DNA from: Macrolepiota albuminosa
Taxonomy: Eukaryota > Basidiomycota > Agaricomycetes > Agaricales > Agaricaceae
Assembly (NCBI GenBank): GCA_027475525.1
Contig: JAMWFC010000032.1
Span: 1,736,001 to 1,800,000 of the forward strand
Length of the DNA: 64,000 nt
Reading direction: 5' to 3'
The notes under the pieces are model-generated. The model was not told where the DNA came from. It saw only the letters and a list, made by a program, of their open reading frames with translations, and searched no databases. Positions within the stretch are counted from its first letter, which is position 1; each line of letters starts with the position of its first letter. Positions 1-10,859 of this stretch are shown here, in pieces. The position numbers and the translations under genes are program-made.

Positions 1-545
1 AGTCTTTACTTCAAGGGCCTTACACAGGGAGGTTCAGAACTTGGACATGAAGAGTAGACCACGGTCGGAGACAATGTCATCTGGGAGTCCGTGTTTGGTG
101 AAGACGTGCTCGAGGAACAGCTGGGTGAAGTCTGGGGCAGTGTCCATGGTGTGGCAGGGTAGGAAGATGCCCTGTTTGGTCAGCCTCACACAACAACAAG
201 AATGGCGTCGAACCCTTTAGATTCTGGGAGTTCAATGATGTGATCCAGGAAGATGGAAGACCAGGGGCGTCGTCCGACCGGCAGAGGCTTCAGGAGTCCA
301 TAGGGTTGGTGTCAGGGAACCTTGGCCTGGAGGCAGGGTTTGCATGATTGAATGTAGCAGGTCACATCCTTCTTCAACCCTGGCCAAAAGTAAGTCCGGG
401 AGACAAGTTGGAGGGTCTTACATATCCCAGGGTGTTCCCAGAGCTTGTGGTCGTGGTGTTGGCAGAAAACATTGTAGCAAAGTTGGGTGTGACCCAGGAC
501 ATAGATGTGGCCATCCTGGAGGAGGAGCTTTTTGTCAGGGGACAA
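1..545 (-). pseudogene. A1 integrase fragment (zinc-binding and start of catalytic core)
   Basis: The open segment 545-312 encodes an H2C2-type integrase zinc-binding domain with a His pair near the start (QHHDHK), the signature YFWPGLKKDV and a CKPC pair near the end. Leftwards, 310-1 encodes the beginning of the catalytic core in shifted frames, including a segment like [13 protein letters not shown] that carries the first catalytic Asp. The equivalent, better preserved region in A2 is 42990-43960. The function in an intact element would be insertion of the cDNA. The window ends inside the core, so the remaining catalytic residues cannot be assessed here. Confidence 0.8.
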
Positions 546-614
546 GGAGAAGGTGGGGTCCTGGTCAGTTCCATCGGGGGGGTTGTGGAGGTCGTGGTTG
601 GTGAAATACTTGTC

Positions 615-1403
615 TCAGGGGGCACGGCAGATCTGACTCAGGGTCCCTTCGTCGTTTAGAATCAGTACGGCATTCAGATGTTTGAGAGGGATCACCATGC
701 GATGATTGAATGCATTGCGTTCCGCCTCAAAGGACTTCTTGGGGTAGACATCCAGTTGCTGGATGAGGGCATCGGGCTTGGCCCTGAGTTGTCCTGGGCG
801 GTACTGGATCGTGAAGTTGTACTCTGAGAGGATTTTGGACCATCGGGCTTGTCGTTGACTAAGTTGCTTGGTCATGGTGAAGTACTGCAGGTTATTGTGA
901 TCCAAGTAGACCTGGATCTGGTGCCAGGCTCCCTCAAGGTAGGCTCGCCATTGTTTGAAGGCTTCAATGATGGCAAGGAGCTCCTTGTTGTAGATGTCGT
1001 AGTTGAGTTCGGTGTCGATCATAGACCAGGTGTGGAAGGCAACTGGCTGGAGTTCTCCACCGTCAGATTCCATCTGCGAGAGAATCCTGGCAATGGCATA
1101 GTCAGAGGCATCACATTCTAGGATGATTGGGAGGGTGGGGTTGTAGTGCCGGAGTACGGGGGCTGCTGTGAAAGCCTCCTTGAGCAAGTTAAAGATGCTC
1201 TGGCACTTATTGTCCCAGTTCCAGGCAACGTCCTTGCATGTGAGCTGGTGAGAGGTTTTGTGATACCAGTAGTTGTCTATAAACCTCCGGTAGAAGTTAG
1301 CAAAACCCAAGAAGGATTGTACTTCCTTGACGTTCCAGGGTTGCGGCCAGTTGATGATGGCCTTGACCTTGTGGGGGTCTATGCAAACACCATTTGGGGA
1401 CAC
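615..1403 (-). pseudogene. A1 RT connection and RNase H domain
   Basis: A 262-residue open segment. The start matches the RT thumb/connection of Ty3 elements (KVKAIINWPQP, VQSFLGFANFYRRFI). The RNase H part follows with ILECDASDYAIARIL, where the first catalytic Asp lies, then LAIIEAFKQWRAYLEG, and it ends with the usual RNase H tail (LSEYNFTIQYRPGQ, then KPDAL). In an active element it would degrade the RNA template during cDNA synthesis. Only a short gap separates it from the RT fragment at 1416-1988, and the same order is seen in A2. Confidence 0.85.
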
Positions 1404-1415
1404 GATAATGCCAAG

Positions 1416-1988
1416 CTACTCAACCTCTTCCATGTGGAATGAACACTTTTTGGGTTTGGCATAGAGGTTGTGCTCCCGGAGACATTCAAGGACTTGCTGG
1501 ACATGCTTCTGGTGGTCCTCCCTTGAGTTGGAGTAGATGAGGATGTTGTCCAGGTAGACGATCACAAAGATGTTGCTCATGTCATGGAAGATGTTGTTCA
1601 TGAAGTATTGGAATGTGGCAGGGGAGTTAGTCATTCCAAAAGGCATCACAAGGTATTCAAACAGACCATACCGCGTGCGGAACACGGTTTTCCACTCATG
1701 TTCCAGAGCAATGCGGACGTTGTTGTAGCCAGAGCAGAGGTCAATTTTCGTGTAAACCTTGGCACTGCAGCGTCGATCGACCAGATCGCCAATGAGTGGA
1801 AGCGGGTAGCAGTTCTTCTTGGTGATCTTATTGAGTCCCTGGTAGTCGATGCAGAGTCGGAGCGAGCCATCCTTCTTTTTGGCAAATAAAACCGGGGCTC
1901 TGGCGGTGGAGGTGGAGGGTCGAATGAATCCCTTCCCAAGCATTTCATCAAGGTAGTCCTTGAGGGCCCAGAGTTCGATTTCCGACAT
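1416..1988 (-). pseudogene. A1 reverse transcriptase fragment
   Basis: A 190-residue open segment with the RT order [31 protein letters not shown] (first catalytic Asp), [15 protein letters not shown] and [10 protein letters not shown]. The catalytic YLDD box reads YLDN here; the same change is present in A2. GACGAC to GACAAC is a CpG-to-CpA change, so this may be decay and not a lineage trait. Upstream linker sequence (2107-1989) lies in another frame. Confidence 0.9.
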
Positions 1989-2177
1989 GTTGTATACCTT
2001 GCCGAAAAGGGGGGCGGCTCCTTCCTTGAGGTTGATCGTATGGTCATAGGGGCAGTGAGGGGGAATCTCCGTAGCGTCTCCTTCAGAGAATATGTCAGCA
2101 AACTCATGATACTCCGGGGGAACTACTTCTTGGAGGATCTGCTCCTTGTTTTTTTTCTTTGGGGGGATTGTGTCTCC

Positions 2178-2860
2178 TCATAGGTGTTCTTCCAGGAGGG
2201 ATGGCAAGGTGTGTAGCTGAAACGTGGGGGTTCTGTCCTTCATGAGGCAGGCGAAGGAGGCGGCTCCAATGATCCTAATGTCAAGTGCGTTCAGGTCAAT
2301 TGGGGTCATGGATTCACAGGCTGGAGCAGGTTTGACACGTGTCTGAGACCGGCCTGGGTAGTTCGGCCCTTTGTACCTGTTCCAAGAAATGTTTAGGGGT
2401 TGATTGGGGGCCTTGCAGGTTTGGATGGGTGTCAGGGGCGTGGTCGGGTGCATATGGGTTGGGGGGGGGGCTGCAGCCCCGGGGGTGCTGGGCATCGGGT
2501 CGCTCTCTAGGGCCCAGAGGTGAACGGTGGTCGTAGAGTGGTCCGTGGGTTCCAGGAATGTCATGGTGAGCGTTCTCCAGTTGACATTGGGGTTCGTGTC
2601 ACATAGCCAGGGTAGTCCCAGCACCATCAGGGTCGATCCATGAAGTCACATGACCAGGAAGTCGGAGGTGAACTTGAAGCCGTTGTCCAGAGTCATGCGC
2701 CCTGAGTGAGACCTCTGGATGGGGCTGGAGGAGGAGGGGGTGCCATTGAGTCATTGCAGGTAGAGGGGGAGGTCAAGGGCGTCACTGATGAAAACTCCGG
2801 TAGCTCTGCTGTCAATGAGGGCTGGTATCAGTCCTGGGGCACCATCTAACCTGGCGTTGA
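2178..2860 (-). pseudogene. A1 second retropepsin-like segment and linker to RT
   Basis: Around 2830-2780 the minus strand encodes ALIDSRATGVFIS, an aspartic protease-like motif in which DSGA has become DSRA. The rest of the domain and the linker follow: MVLGLPWLCDTNPNVNWRT, LNALDIRIIGAASFACL and HTLPSLLEEHL. The equivalent in A2 (40860-41540) still reads LIDSGATGVFIS. It lies about 450 bp downstream of the first protease-like segment, so this lineage has two in series. Confidence 0.7.
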
Positions 2861-3224
2861 TGACAAAGGATCGGGACAAGTGGGACTGGAGTCCAGGAGG
2901 CAGTGGGGGCCTGTCTGGGGGGTCCTTCGGGGTCGAGTTTGGGCCTGAAGAGTGGGGGATGTCGAAGGGGAGTTGCTGATTGTCAGGTGTTGGTTCCTGA
3001 GTCAGGCAAAGGGTGAGATGTTCCCAGTTGATGCGGGGGTTGGTGTCTCAGAGCCACAGAAGCTCCAAGACCAAGGGTGCGGAGGGGTGGAGTTTGGTTA
3101 TCAACATCCAGAGGGTGTGAGTCTGTCCATTGGCAAAAATAACAGGCATATGCACAAAATGAGTGATGTCCCCTGCTGTAGAGGCATCTCCATTGAAGAG
3201 GCAAAGTTGTACCGGGACCAGGAG

Positions 3225-3475
3225 TCATTGAGCAGGTTCTGGGGTGGGGGTAGACCATGCTTCGTCAATGAAGTTATCCATGGCATCACTATCAACGAGG
3301 GTGTTGAGGGGGATTCCAGAGGGAGTGAGGCAGGTTTTGAGGAGGAGAGAGTGCGAGGAGTGGGAGGGTAGGTAAGCTGTGAGGGTGTCCTGTGCGAGTG
3401 TTGTGGAGCAAAGGTGGGAGACCAGGGAGGAGAAGGCGGGGTCAATTCCACGATTTAGTGTGTCTTCTGGGTCTA
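3225..3475 (-). pseudogene. A1 first retropepsin-like segment
   Basis: After the gag stop (cta at 3473-3475 on the plus strand) the pol frame reads NLDPEDTLNRGID and then LNTLVDSDAMDNFIDEAW. This corresponds to LVDSGATNNFIDEAW in F, so the catalytic DSGA has become DSDA. Pol begins in the -1 frame relative to the gag stop, as in A2, C and F. The domain would mature Gag and Pol in an active element. Confidence 0.7.
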
Positions 3476-4395
3476 AATTGCCAGGTCGTTTTCCAAATAT
3501 TTGTAAGTGGCGTCCTCCCCTTCGAAGGTCCAGGTGGTGCGTCCCATGACCTGTCATTGGGGGCACTCAGAGATGAAATGATCTTTCTCACCACAGAGTA
3601 TGCAGACACCTTCCCTTCTCCGTCGTTCCTGTACATCCTTTGGAACTTCAACCCAGGGTTGTCCCTTCTTCTGAAGCTGGTTGGCCTGGAGGGCCTCTTC
3701 GTCTCATTTGTCAGCGAAGTCGGGGTCTTTAGGATCTTCTGGGGGTTCCTCGGGGCTTGGCACATTGCCCAGGTTGTTGGTGGCCACGGCTGCGTTAAGT
3801 TGGGCCTGGGGGCAGGCGCCGCTGCCCAGGCTAGTATTGAGTAGGCCATGCCTCACCAGGAGTCAGCCGCCAGGGAATGTGGAGGGACCGGGGTTTTGGT
3901 TTAGGGTGTTGGGGGGTTTGCCAGAGGGCCATGGAGGTCCTCCCCTAGGGTTCCAGGGAGCTCAGGAGTTTAAATACTTGCTGCGGTCTTCTCAGTAGCG
4001 CTGGTCAATCTGTATGACGAGGGCCTTGTATCCATCATAGGAGGGTTGTTTCAGGGCAAGTCAGAGGACGTCCTTGATGTATTGCGGCAGTGTGCAGCAG
4101 AGGGCGTACTGGAGGGCGCTGTAGTTCCAGCCTATCTCGTAAGCTTCCTTCTCAAAATGTACGATGAAGGTGGTGAAGCGTTCCTCGGGGTGCATCCAGA
4201 GGTTGAAGAGATTGTCCTTGGCTTTGGCCACAGTGTCGTAAGTCCCAAACTTCCCAAAAAACTCGTTGATGAAGGCTTGCCAGCGGGAGAGCGCCGGGTT
4301 GTTGGGGTCAAACTGGATGAGAGCCGTGTAGTGGTCGAAGGCGATCTCCTGGAGGTATGAGGCGGCAAAGGCTACCCGGGAACTGTCAACCTAAA
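3476..4395 (-). pseudogene. A1 capsid domain and CCHC zinc knuckle
   Basis: The minus strand at about 4395-4046 encodes the Ty3-type capsid (retrotransposon gag) domain in broken frames, with FDHYTALIQFDPNNPAL and FEKEAYEIGWNYSAL recognisable by comparison with F. Leftwards, at about 3606-3556, lies a nucleocapsid knuckle, CILCGEKDHFISEC, which fits CX2CX4HX4C. An in-frame TGA near 4058 matches CGA in F (CTC CGA CTC against CTC TGA CTT), a clear CpG hit shared with A2. Confidence 0.8.
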
Positions 4396-4407
4396 ACGTA
4401 AGTGGCT

Positions 4408-6153
4408 TCACCTGAAACGTGTTAAGACATTGGGTGAGGAATGTATGCCATTTTTGGGGGTCCCGGCCCGTGAATACATCAGGCTTTTGGATGTCCAGAT
4501 GCCCTTCGTGGGCGAGAGCATCGTGAGCGTCGTCCAGTCCAGCAGTGTTGCAGAGAGGGGGGCCAGCATTGTAGTAGTAGTAATAGTAGTTACCCTCCCC
4601 TCCTTGTGGAGGAAAAGCACCAAGGGCAGGACCCCACCCACCTGGAGGGCCTCCTCCAGGTGGCTCACCTGGAGGTCCATGCCTGGGAGGCCCGTTGCCC
4701 CGAAAGGGGTCGTTCTTGCTGGGGGGAGGCCTGAGTCTCCACGCAGGGGGTAGCAGAGGTGGGAGACCTGGGGGTTGTCCTCAGAGTTTGGTTGGGGGTG
4801 GCGGAGGCGGTTGGGGAGGGTTTGGTGGTGTCGTGTCAATCTGGGGGGGGGGCCGGGTGCTGGATCAGATGCCGGATTGCGTGGGGGACGTTTAACCTGG
4901 GGAGGTCGCGCTTGCATTGGAGGTCGTGGGGGGTTCCACAGGTCGAAGTGGGGTGGGGGGTTGCAACAGAAGTTGGGCTCTGGACAGGCCAGGGCGGGCA
5001 TAGGAGGCGATACCAGGGCGGCTGCAGGCGTGGGGCGTTGTTCGTTGGTGCCACAAGTGAGCTCATTGATGTAGCACAGCGTGTCATCCATGCTAGGGGT
5101 GTCCACCTGGGGTCTCCCAGAGGTCGCTGAGGGCGGATGTCAGACATTGTCCATTTGCAGGAGCGGTTTCAGGGGTCTCTGGGGCTGTCCCCAGGTCTCG
5201 AAGGTGCTAGGAACAGAGTTAGCCCTACGGCAGATTGACAAGCCTACCGTGTGGGCAGCGGGCTGATCGAATAGTCCTCCCATTGGGTTGAGGGACTGCA
5301 GTGTGGCCAAAGCATTTTGTCGCTCCTCCTGTTGTCGTTGCTCCGGAGTTGGGACCATGAGGGCTGCCAGGGCTGGTTCTGGGGGTTCCCGTTGGATGTG
5401 AATTGAGCGACCCAGGTCCGCAGGGTCGTTGAGGGGTCAAGGGGAGGGGGACGCGTGGACTTCGTCAAGCAGTTGTTGCAACTCCTTGCAAAGGATTGTG
5501 TTGTTTCTATACTTTACCATTGTCTGTTCCAGGAGTTCTCCTCGCGTGAGGCAATCCTCAAATTCGACCAAGCAATGGGCCCAGTCCTCTGGAGTGCCTT
5601 CGAAGTCGTCGTGTCCAAATTCTGTGAGTAGCACCCTTGCCCACTGTGCAAAGTCCTCCAGTAAGATCCTGAGTGAGCAGAGCACTTTGTCCCATTGCCG
5701 TTCATACTCCTTGAGGTGTCGTCGTCCCATTGGCAAGGGAGGGGTCTGAGCAGGTGGGGCGGTGGTTGGGTAGTGTTGAGGGGGGTAGTCGTAGTTGAGA
5801 GATCTCCAGGGTTGGGGGGCAGGGCACTGGTAACCATAGTAGAGGGTGGATGCAAAGGGGCCCTCGCTGGGGGGAATTGGGCGAGGTCCACTGAGAATGG
5901 GTGGGGTCTCCAGTAGACCCCTGGGGATGCTCCGGTATGAGGGGGCCTCTATGGGTCGTGCCATGGCTAGGTTGGGCAGAGGGGCCCAGCTGGCTGAGGG
6001 CCCCAGATCATAGAGGGATGGGTCAGGGGCCCAGTGGTGGTGGAGAGGTTGGGCTTTATACAGGAGAGGTGGGTAGGCAGGGTGGGGTCTGTGCAGAGTA
6101 GTAGTCGGGGACCGGGCGCCCGTGGGGTAGTAGGTGTGAGTATACGTAGCCAT
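4408..6153 (-). pseudogene. A1 gag N-terminal, proline-rich part
   Basis: The start is taken at ATG 6153, giving MATYTHTYYPTG, as in A2 (36756) and F (60630). About 230 residues stay open (to 5437) and include the helical segment EYERQWDKVLCSLRILLEDF and FEGTPEDWAHCLVEF. Then the frame breaks and a long proline/glycine-rich region follows to 4408. The proline-rich part contains the run of five tyrosine codons also present in A2 and F (HYYYYYN-like). No known enzyme domain is present; it is structural Gag. Confidence 0.8.
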
Positions 6154-6207
6154 CAAGAACGGTGTATATAGACATTGAGAACAGGGTAAGGGGGAGTCTT
6201 GATATTA

Positions 6208-7005
6208 TGTCAGGTTTTGCTGATGATGGGGGCTTCCAATAGCAAGCAGGTCCTTACTAGATGGACTCAAAGTCTACAGAGTATCTTCAGGCAACAGCAG
6301 GGTGAGCTTCAGAGTTTTAAGTAAGATGCAAAAGTGCTCCAGGAAGTACACAGAGTGCCAGGATTTGAAGGTGTGATGGAGCAGGATCCCAGGCTAAGTC
6401 TGAAATATGGCAGAGGAGGAGACAGAGCTAGATGAGGTGGAGAGGCAATGAGGAGGTGATCAGGAAGACAAAGCATTTACTTATTTATATTTCAGTGCAT
6501 CATACAGCTGGATGGCTGAGTGTATTACAGTAATGCATATTGTTCTGATTCATATAACTTCTCATCATATTTTCAACACTGCATCAAGAAAAATCATAAG
6601 TATGCCATCTTCTGGTATTTCATCATCTAATTTTATTAGTGCAGGCACATTACAGAACTAACATGAGCAGAACATATATATTCTGTCTGTATCTTGTATG
6701 TAAGTCAGTTCCATTTTAACACTTACTGGGCCTTATAATTTTCACAGTTAATTTTTTATTGTAGTATCAATGCATTGTATTGTCATATTTTATCACAGTA
6801 ACAATGCATTGTATTCATTTATTGACATACATGTATCTACATCATATTTAAAATCAGAAATATTAAAAATAACAACAAAACAAAATAATAAATAAATAAT
6901 AAATAATATACATATAAATAAAATTAACAAAAATTAATGGATTAGTGACGAGGTAGATCTCGGTCACGCTGTGCTAGCAATGGCCCATACAAGCAAGTTG
7001 TGACA
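6208..7005 (-). repeat. C-type Ty3 LTR (copy inside left arm)
   Basis: On the minus strand it begins TGTCACAACTTGC and ends AACCTGACA, followed by the family PBS TAATATCAAGACT. The ends resemble those of A-family LTRs (TGTCACGAC...CCTGACA). Length 798 bp, equal to the right-arm copy 23760-24557. The PBS-side boundary is firm; the other end is judged from terminal similarity only, because no partner LTR or target duplication is available. Confidence 0.5.
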
Positions 7006-7355
7006 AATACTACAGATACAATGCCAGGGCCACTCATGGCCACCAACCACTTTGTGCTGCCACATTCTGCTTTGTCCAGCATAGGTATATTAACCCGTCA
7101 TAGATACATACTACCCTCAGTTTGTTGACACGCACCGAGGGTACATCTTATATAACCATATGAATACATATCTTATACTAACTACAATACCTAGAATTAA
7201 CATACGTGTTATTATCTAGGTTATCACAGCAAAAAGACTGGTTAGATTCTAACACAATGTCAATAATATATTTAAGCTAATATGTCCAATTACACTTTAA
7301 TGCTTTGATGGCAACCATCCATTCTTACCAATGTTGATCTCCACCAATCTCGCAC

Positions 7356-7607
7356 TTGAACGGGTTGAATCCAGTTTTGTACAATATTCTTGCTACAGAA
7401 ATGGTTGGAATGGCCACCGATGCTCTTGCAACAGCCAAGTATAATACGGATTTCCAACAGGCAACAGAACAATGGTCAGGTATCTATATGTACAAGGACG
7501 TCGAAGGGGCTGAATTCATGACAAATATATTCGGAGAAATTGTACCCCTCTGCCGCAGGGTCAATTGTTTCAGCAAGAGGAAACCATTATGCTGGACGTC
7601 CAGGTGA
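7356..7607 (+). pseudogene. Unidentified protein fragment, left-arm copy
   Basis: An 83-residue open segment with LNGLNPVLYNILATEMVGM followed by TEQWSGIYMYKDVEG. The identical segment occurs in the right arm on the opposite strand (23158-23409). I do not recognise the family. The composition looks like a real soluble protein and not a frame shadow, and upstream sequence may contain a splice acceptor. It lies on the opposite strand to the other fragment in this arm (8032-8962). Confidence 0.35.
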
Positions 7608-8031
7608 ATGGGTAAGGCCATCTTCGTTACATAACTTCCACTCCTGAAAATAGATAACTAGTTCCAACAACCAACTCGACAATGCTTTGAAAGTGAAAGA
7701 CGTACTAGTTGTCTGACTTCCCACTGATGCACCAGATCTTTTACAACAATTATTCTATAACCAGATTGGTAGTCTAAACGCGGTACAAGAGTCTGATGAA
7801 TGCGAGGAGACCAATTGGGGACAAGTTGGTCTTGTTTGACACAACATGAATCATCTCACTGTTTAAGTCTACAAAACGTCACTGTTCATGATTGGATTAG
7901 GAATTCAACCGGTGATGAAGATCCTGTGAAGGGAAGGTGCCACTCTCCATCTCTTTTTCTGTGCTTTCAGTTGAAATCAATGTCCAGATTTTAACTAATA
8001 CTAGATACATGGCTTTGCACTTGCAGGTGAT

Positions 8032-8962
8032 TCACTTTTCTTTTGCGGCCTCAGGATCTTCTGGCAATTCATTCACTTCAATGTCATCTACACCCTTGAA
8101 TTCGATTTTCTGTTTAAAACATTTAGGAAAGGCCTGTGCTAGGAGACAAGTCATACCTTCAACATCAGCAGGAGAGCTGTTTGGAACATAAACCCAGTAA
8201 TTTTATCATGTACTGGCTCTACTGTTAATGAGTTTCCAAATTTGGCCTTCACGATCAAGCAATTCTTCAGAGGTTCGTTGCCAGTATATAAGCCGATGAC
8301 TCAGCGGTATGTACCTCCTTCTGCAACTGGAGCTCTCTCTAAGTTGATAGACATGCAGAATGCTCCACCAAACTTGGATTTTGAGTCGCCATGGACCTGT
8401 TGTAGTTGTTTTTTTGTCAATGGCTTGTGCATATTCACTGTTAATGCCATTGAACAACTTCCGTAAAAGGCTTGACAAGGCATAAGCCTTCACAATACAT
8501 CGTCCTTGAGGAGCTTCTGAACAAAGGCGCTTGTATTAGCGAAGTGATCATCACCCAAGATTGACAGGAAATGTTTTATAAAGACTGACCCTCTGGAACG
8601 CGTCCCCTTTGCAGATGATATTAATCGGCATCTTTGCATATCGATTGAAGACAGACATATCGGCACGTAAACTATAGAGCTTTTCTTGGAGGTGCTGAGA
8701 AGCGAAATGGATGTAGTGGATGGATGATTGATTTTTCTTACTCTCATCTGGCTTCCTCTTAAATGTTTGCATAGTGTGGCGTCGCTGGAACAGCGCAAGA
8801 CAAAAAGTGTTGTCCTCTTGTCATGGTAATCCACTTTTGTTTTCTCGAACTGTTGTCCTCTTTTCCAATAACGAAACAATAGTTTTCAGCAGAGTCTATT
8901 ACAAGAGTCTTGAAATGCCTCATACGTACAAAAAAGCGATGTGGTTGTTGTACCTTAGGCGA
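8032..8962 (-). pseudogene. Unidentified multi-segment protein remnant, left-arm copy
   Basis: Minus-strand segments in three frames line up into one protein-like trace: VQQPHRFFVRMRHFKTLVID, then KRKPDESKKNQSS and LRADMSVFNRYAKMPINII, then FGGAFCMSINLERAPVAEGG, then GLYTGNEPLKNC, and finally WVYVPNSSPADVEG ending in an acidic tail before a stop. The frame changes could be introns or decay. I cannot assign a family. The right-arm copy is 21803-22733. Confidence 0.4.
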
Positions 8963-8989
8963 TAACGCTTCATACCAACTGGTATTGTG

Positions 8990-9219
8990 TCTCAGACAAG
9001 GTTCAGGCAAGCGCAATTGCCGTGTTCTCTCTATGGTAACCTTTAACGGTGTTAGTCACCCACAACCAAGGACAAGGATAGACAAAGCGTCTTATAGTCT
9101 AAGAATTGAAGAATTGTTGTATTTTTATTATGTTTGCCAAGCGTCTGTTCTGAAGCTTCATGCACGATTCTGGACCCATATCCTACTCAGAGCTGGCGTT
9201 AGCAGCAATCAACTCTCAG
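8990..9219 (+). repeat. Inverted repeat, left flank of the kinase gene
   Basis: From tctcagacaaggttcagg to gcagcaatcaactctcag this segment is the reverse complement of 10860-11188. The right copy is longer because it carries an extra 77-bp tandem duplication and about 22 extra bases. The two copies enclose about 1.6 kb containing the kinase gene, which suggests a fold-back type unit or an inverted duplication around the gene. Confidence 0.9.
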
Positions 9220-9555
9220 AATCAATGCCGCCTGATTCGGAAGGTCTGAAATGCAAGAACAGCATCGGAGAGGCTTCGAATTCTAACTTCAACGAGATCA
9301 TAACTACGACGTGCATGAGTTGAGAGTGGAGAAAACGATCTTTATACTTGCATTTCATGAAGCGGAGTGACTTGTGATTTCTCGTCGGAATTTGGAATTC
9401 AGACAATCAAAGCTCAAGGGCGGAGCCTTAACTTGCTATTCCACCTTGCGTCAATAGAATTCTCTCAGTTTATTTCATGGTATTCCGGACAATCTCTGTA
9501 TGTACCTGAGACTCCTTTCCTCGCATCTCCACTCATTCGTTGTAACACCAAAGCG

Positions 9556-9563
9556 TATAAAAC
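9556..9563 (+). promoter_or_regulatory. TATA-like box upstream of the kinase gene
   Basis: The sequence tataaaac lies about 150 bp before the ATG at 9711. It is followed at a normal distance by a pyrimidine-rich stretch (tcttttcactcttttcac near 9625) typical of fungal transcription start regions. The rest of 9220-9555 shows no coding signal. This is motif-based only. Confidence 0.4.
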
Positions 9564-9710
9564 AAGCTGCACGTATGCTATCGACCACTTCGCAGAACAT
9601 TTGGTTTAAGTTAGTCTTTTCACTCTTTTCACTTACTCGCCCGTAGACTTTGTATTGACTTCATCAGGCTTCCTACTGACGCCTATCAGCCTGGTTATCG
9701 TCTTTCGCTT

Positions 9711-10772
9711 ATGCTTGAAGGTAGCAAATTAGCAGAAGTAAAAATTGTTAAGGCGTTTACCCCGTTCACCAACTCTGTTGCCCTCTTGGTTGATGCACAG
9801 AGTAGTGGGTGCAGTATAGGACTTCCCGACCGTTTTGTACTCAAACTGGCAGACCGTCGAGTCTCACCATTGTGGGATTTAGAAACAGAAAAGGAGTATC
9901 AATCAAACATCAGTGATCGTGGAGCAACCTTCGAACTCAGCGAGGAGGAGGAGGAGGAGTACTTGCCATGGATGCAGTTATTTACGTCATGGAAATTATT
10001 AAAGGACTCGCATATCAGAGAACACGAAGCGTACGTCCGCTTAAAGGAGGCCCAGGTGTCTGGGTTGATTCCTCGTTTTTTTGGCACCACAAAAATCGAC
10101 ATGATGACGACAGCTACTCATCCATCTCTAAGTCACATCTATGGCCTTCTATTCGAGTATATTCCTGGTCGGTCAATGGCAAGATATAGACCCGGCATCA
10201 ATATCACGCTCGAGGAGGCCGAGATTATCTCCCAGCGTGTCCTGGAGCTCGGGCGGCGGCTTCGCCGCTTTGGTATTCTACACTGCGACGTCCATGTCGG
10301 TAATATCATCCTTCGAGAACAGAATAACTTTCCTGTCCTGATCGATTGGGGTAGCGCTTCATCGGAGAATGCCGACCTCCCCTTGCAAGAACGATGGGGC
10401 GATACAGATGTTTGGACGGATTTTCACAGAGACATACGCTATCTACTTCGCACTGGAGCTTACTATGAAGGACCAAACGATGATCCTGTACATCCCACTA
10501 TCACAGCGGGTGGAATATGGCATCGCTTCAGAACTCCTATCAGTGACGAGGAATTAATTCGACTGGGGGAAGATATGGGTTATGGAATTGCAAATAGGCA
10601 GATCACATCTCTATCCGCCGAGGAAAAGGCTCTCTTCTACGATGAAGACACGAGCGTGGACGTCCGTCATGGCTTGCGGTTCAAGGTAAAGAAGGGCATC
10701 AAGACCAGAAAAATGGATGATCCGTGTCCGGCGGAGGAGGTAGCTATACCCTTAGAACCTCTTGGATTCTGA
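9711..10772 (+). CDS. Protein kinase-like / aminoglycoside phosphotransferase-like protein
   Basis: Intact 353-codon frame from ATG 9711 to TGA. The kinase-fold signatures are in order: a candidate ATP-anchoring Lys in FVLKLADRR (about residue 45), Glu in REHEAYVRL (about 106) as possible partner, a hinge-like LLFEYIPGRSM (about 147-157), the catalytic loop HCDVHVGNIIL (His191, Asp193, Asn198) and LIDWGSAS (Asp212; DWG in place of DFG). An acidic run of glutamates sits at about 78-83. Such single-exon small kinases are known to be expanded in mushroom-forming fungi; substrate unknown. It lies between inverted repeats 8990-9219 and 10860-11188, and no intron is needed. It is the only intact non-retrotransposon gene in the window. 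It could act on protein or on small molecules; the sequence does not decide. Confidence 0.8.
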   Translation: MLEGSKLAEVKIVKAFTPFTNSVALLVDAQSSGCSIGLPDRFVLKLADRRVSPLWDLETEKEYQSNISDRGATFELSEEEEEEYLPWMQLFTSWKLLKDSHIREHEAYVRLKEAQVSGLIPRFFGTTKIDMMTTATHPSLSHIYGLLFEYIPGRSMARYRPGINITLEEAEIISQRVLELGRRLRRFGILHCDVHVGNIILREQNNFPVLIDWGSASSENADLPLQERWGDTDVWTDFHRDIRYLLRTGAYYEGPNDDPVHPTITAGGIWHRFRTPISDEELIRLGEDMGYGIANRQITSLSAEEKALFYDEDTSVDVRHGLRFKVKKGIKTRKMDDPCPAEEVAIPLEPLGF

Positions 10773-10859
10773 TGAGCCCAACACAACTCAATGAACATCT
10801 TTTCTTTCCATAACATACACACATGCTATGAAGCATCATGATTATGTCTACTGAACTTG

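Larger units (their letters stand above)
1..6171 (-). mobile_element. Ty3/Gypsy chromovirus copy A1, degenerate, cut by the window start
   Basis: Reading the minus strand from 6171 leftwards gives gag, CCHC knuckle, two retropepsin-like segments, RT, RNase H and integrase in the normal Ty3 order, in many broken frames. The protein fragments match copies A2 (35964-47712) and F (59728-64000) segment by segment, so it is the same family. The integrase runs off the window at position 1. It does not have its own family-type 5' LTR: at about 6161-6171 the gag leader joins a C-type leader and LTR that belong to the inverted duplication. Stops and frameshifts throughout make it inactive. Several stops coincide with CpG-to-TpG changes relative to F. 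Confidence 0.9.
6161..8991. repeat. Left arm of a 2,831-bp inverted duplication
   Basis: This stretch is the reverse complement of 21774-24604. Both arms are 2,831 bp, so I infer no net length change. The arm contains a C-type LTR plus about 45 bp of Ty3 leader (6161-7005) and nearly 2 kb of unique flank with remnants of unidentified proteins. Differences I spotted near the inner end are mostly CpG in this arm and TpG or CpA in the other (see findings). The outer end joins A1 gag at a short shared stretch (tatatacacc); the inner end touches the kinase-flanking inverted repeat. Confidence 0.92.

Noticed and set aside
4408..5130. Gly/Arg-rich plus-strand frames in 4400-5130 and 60600-62500 (and their mirror frames)
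   Set aside because: They are antisense shadows of the proline-rich gag region.
9209..9406. Small frames in 8990-9610 as genes upstream of the kinase
   Set aside because: They overlap the inverted repeat and promoter region, occur on both strands and show no recognisable motif.
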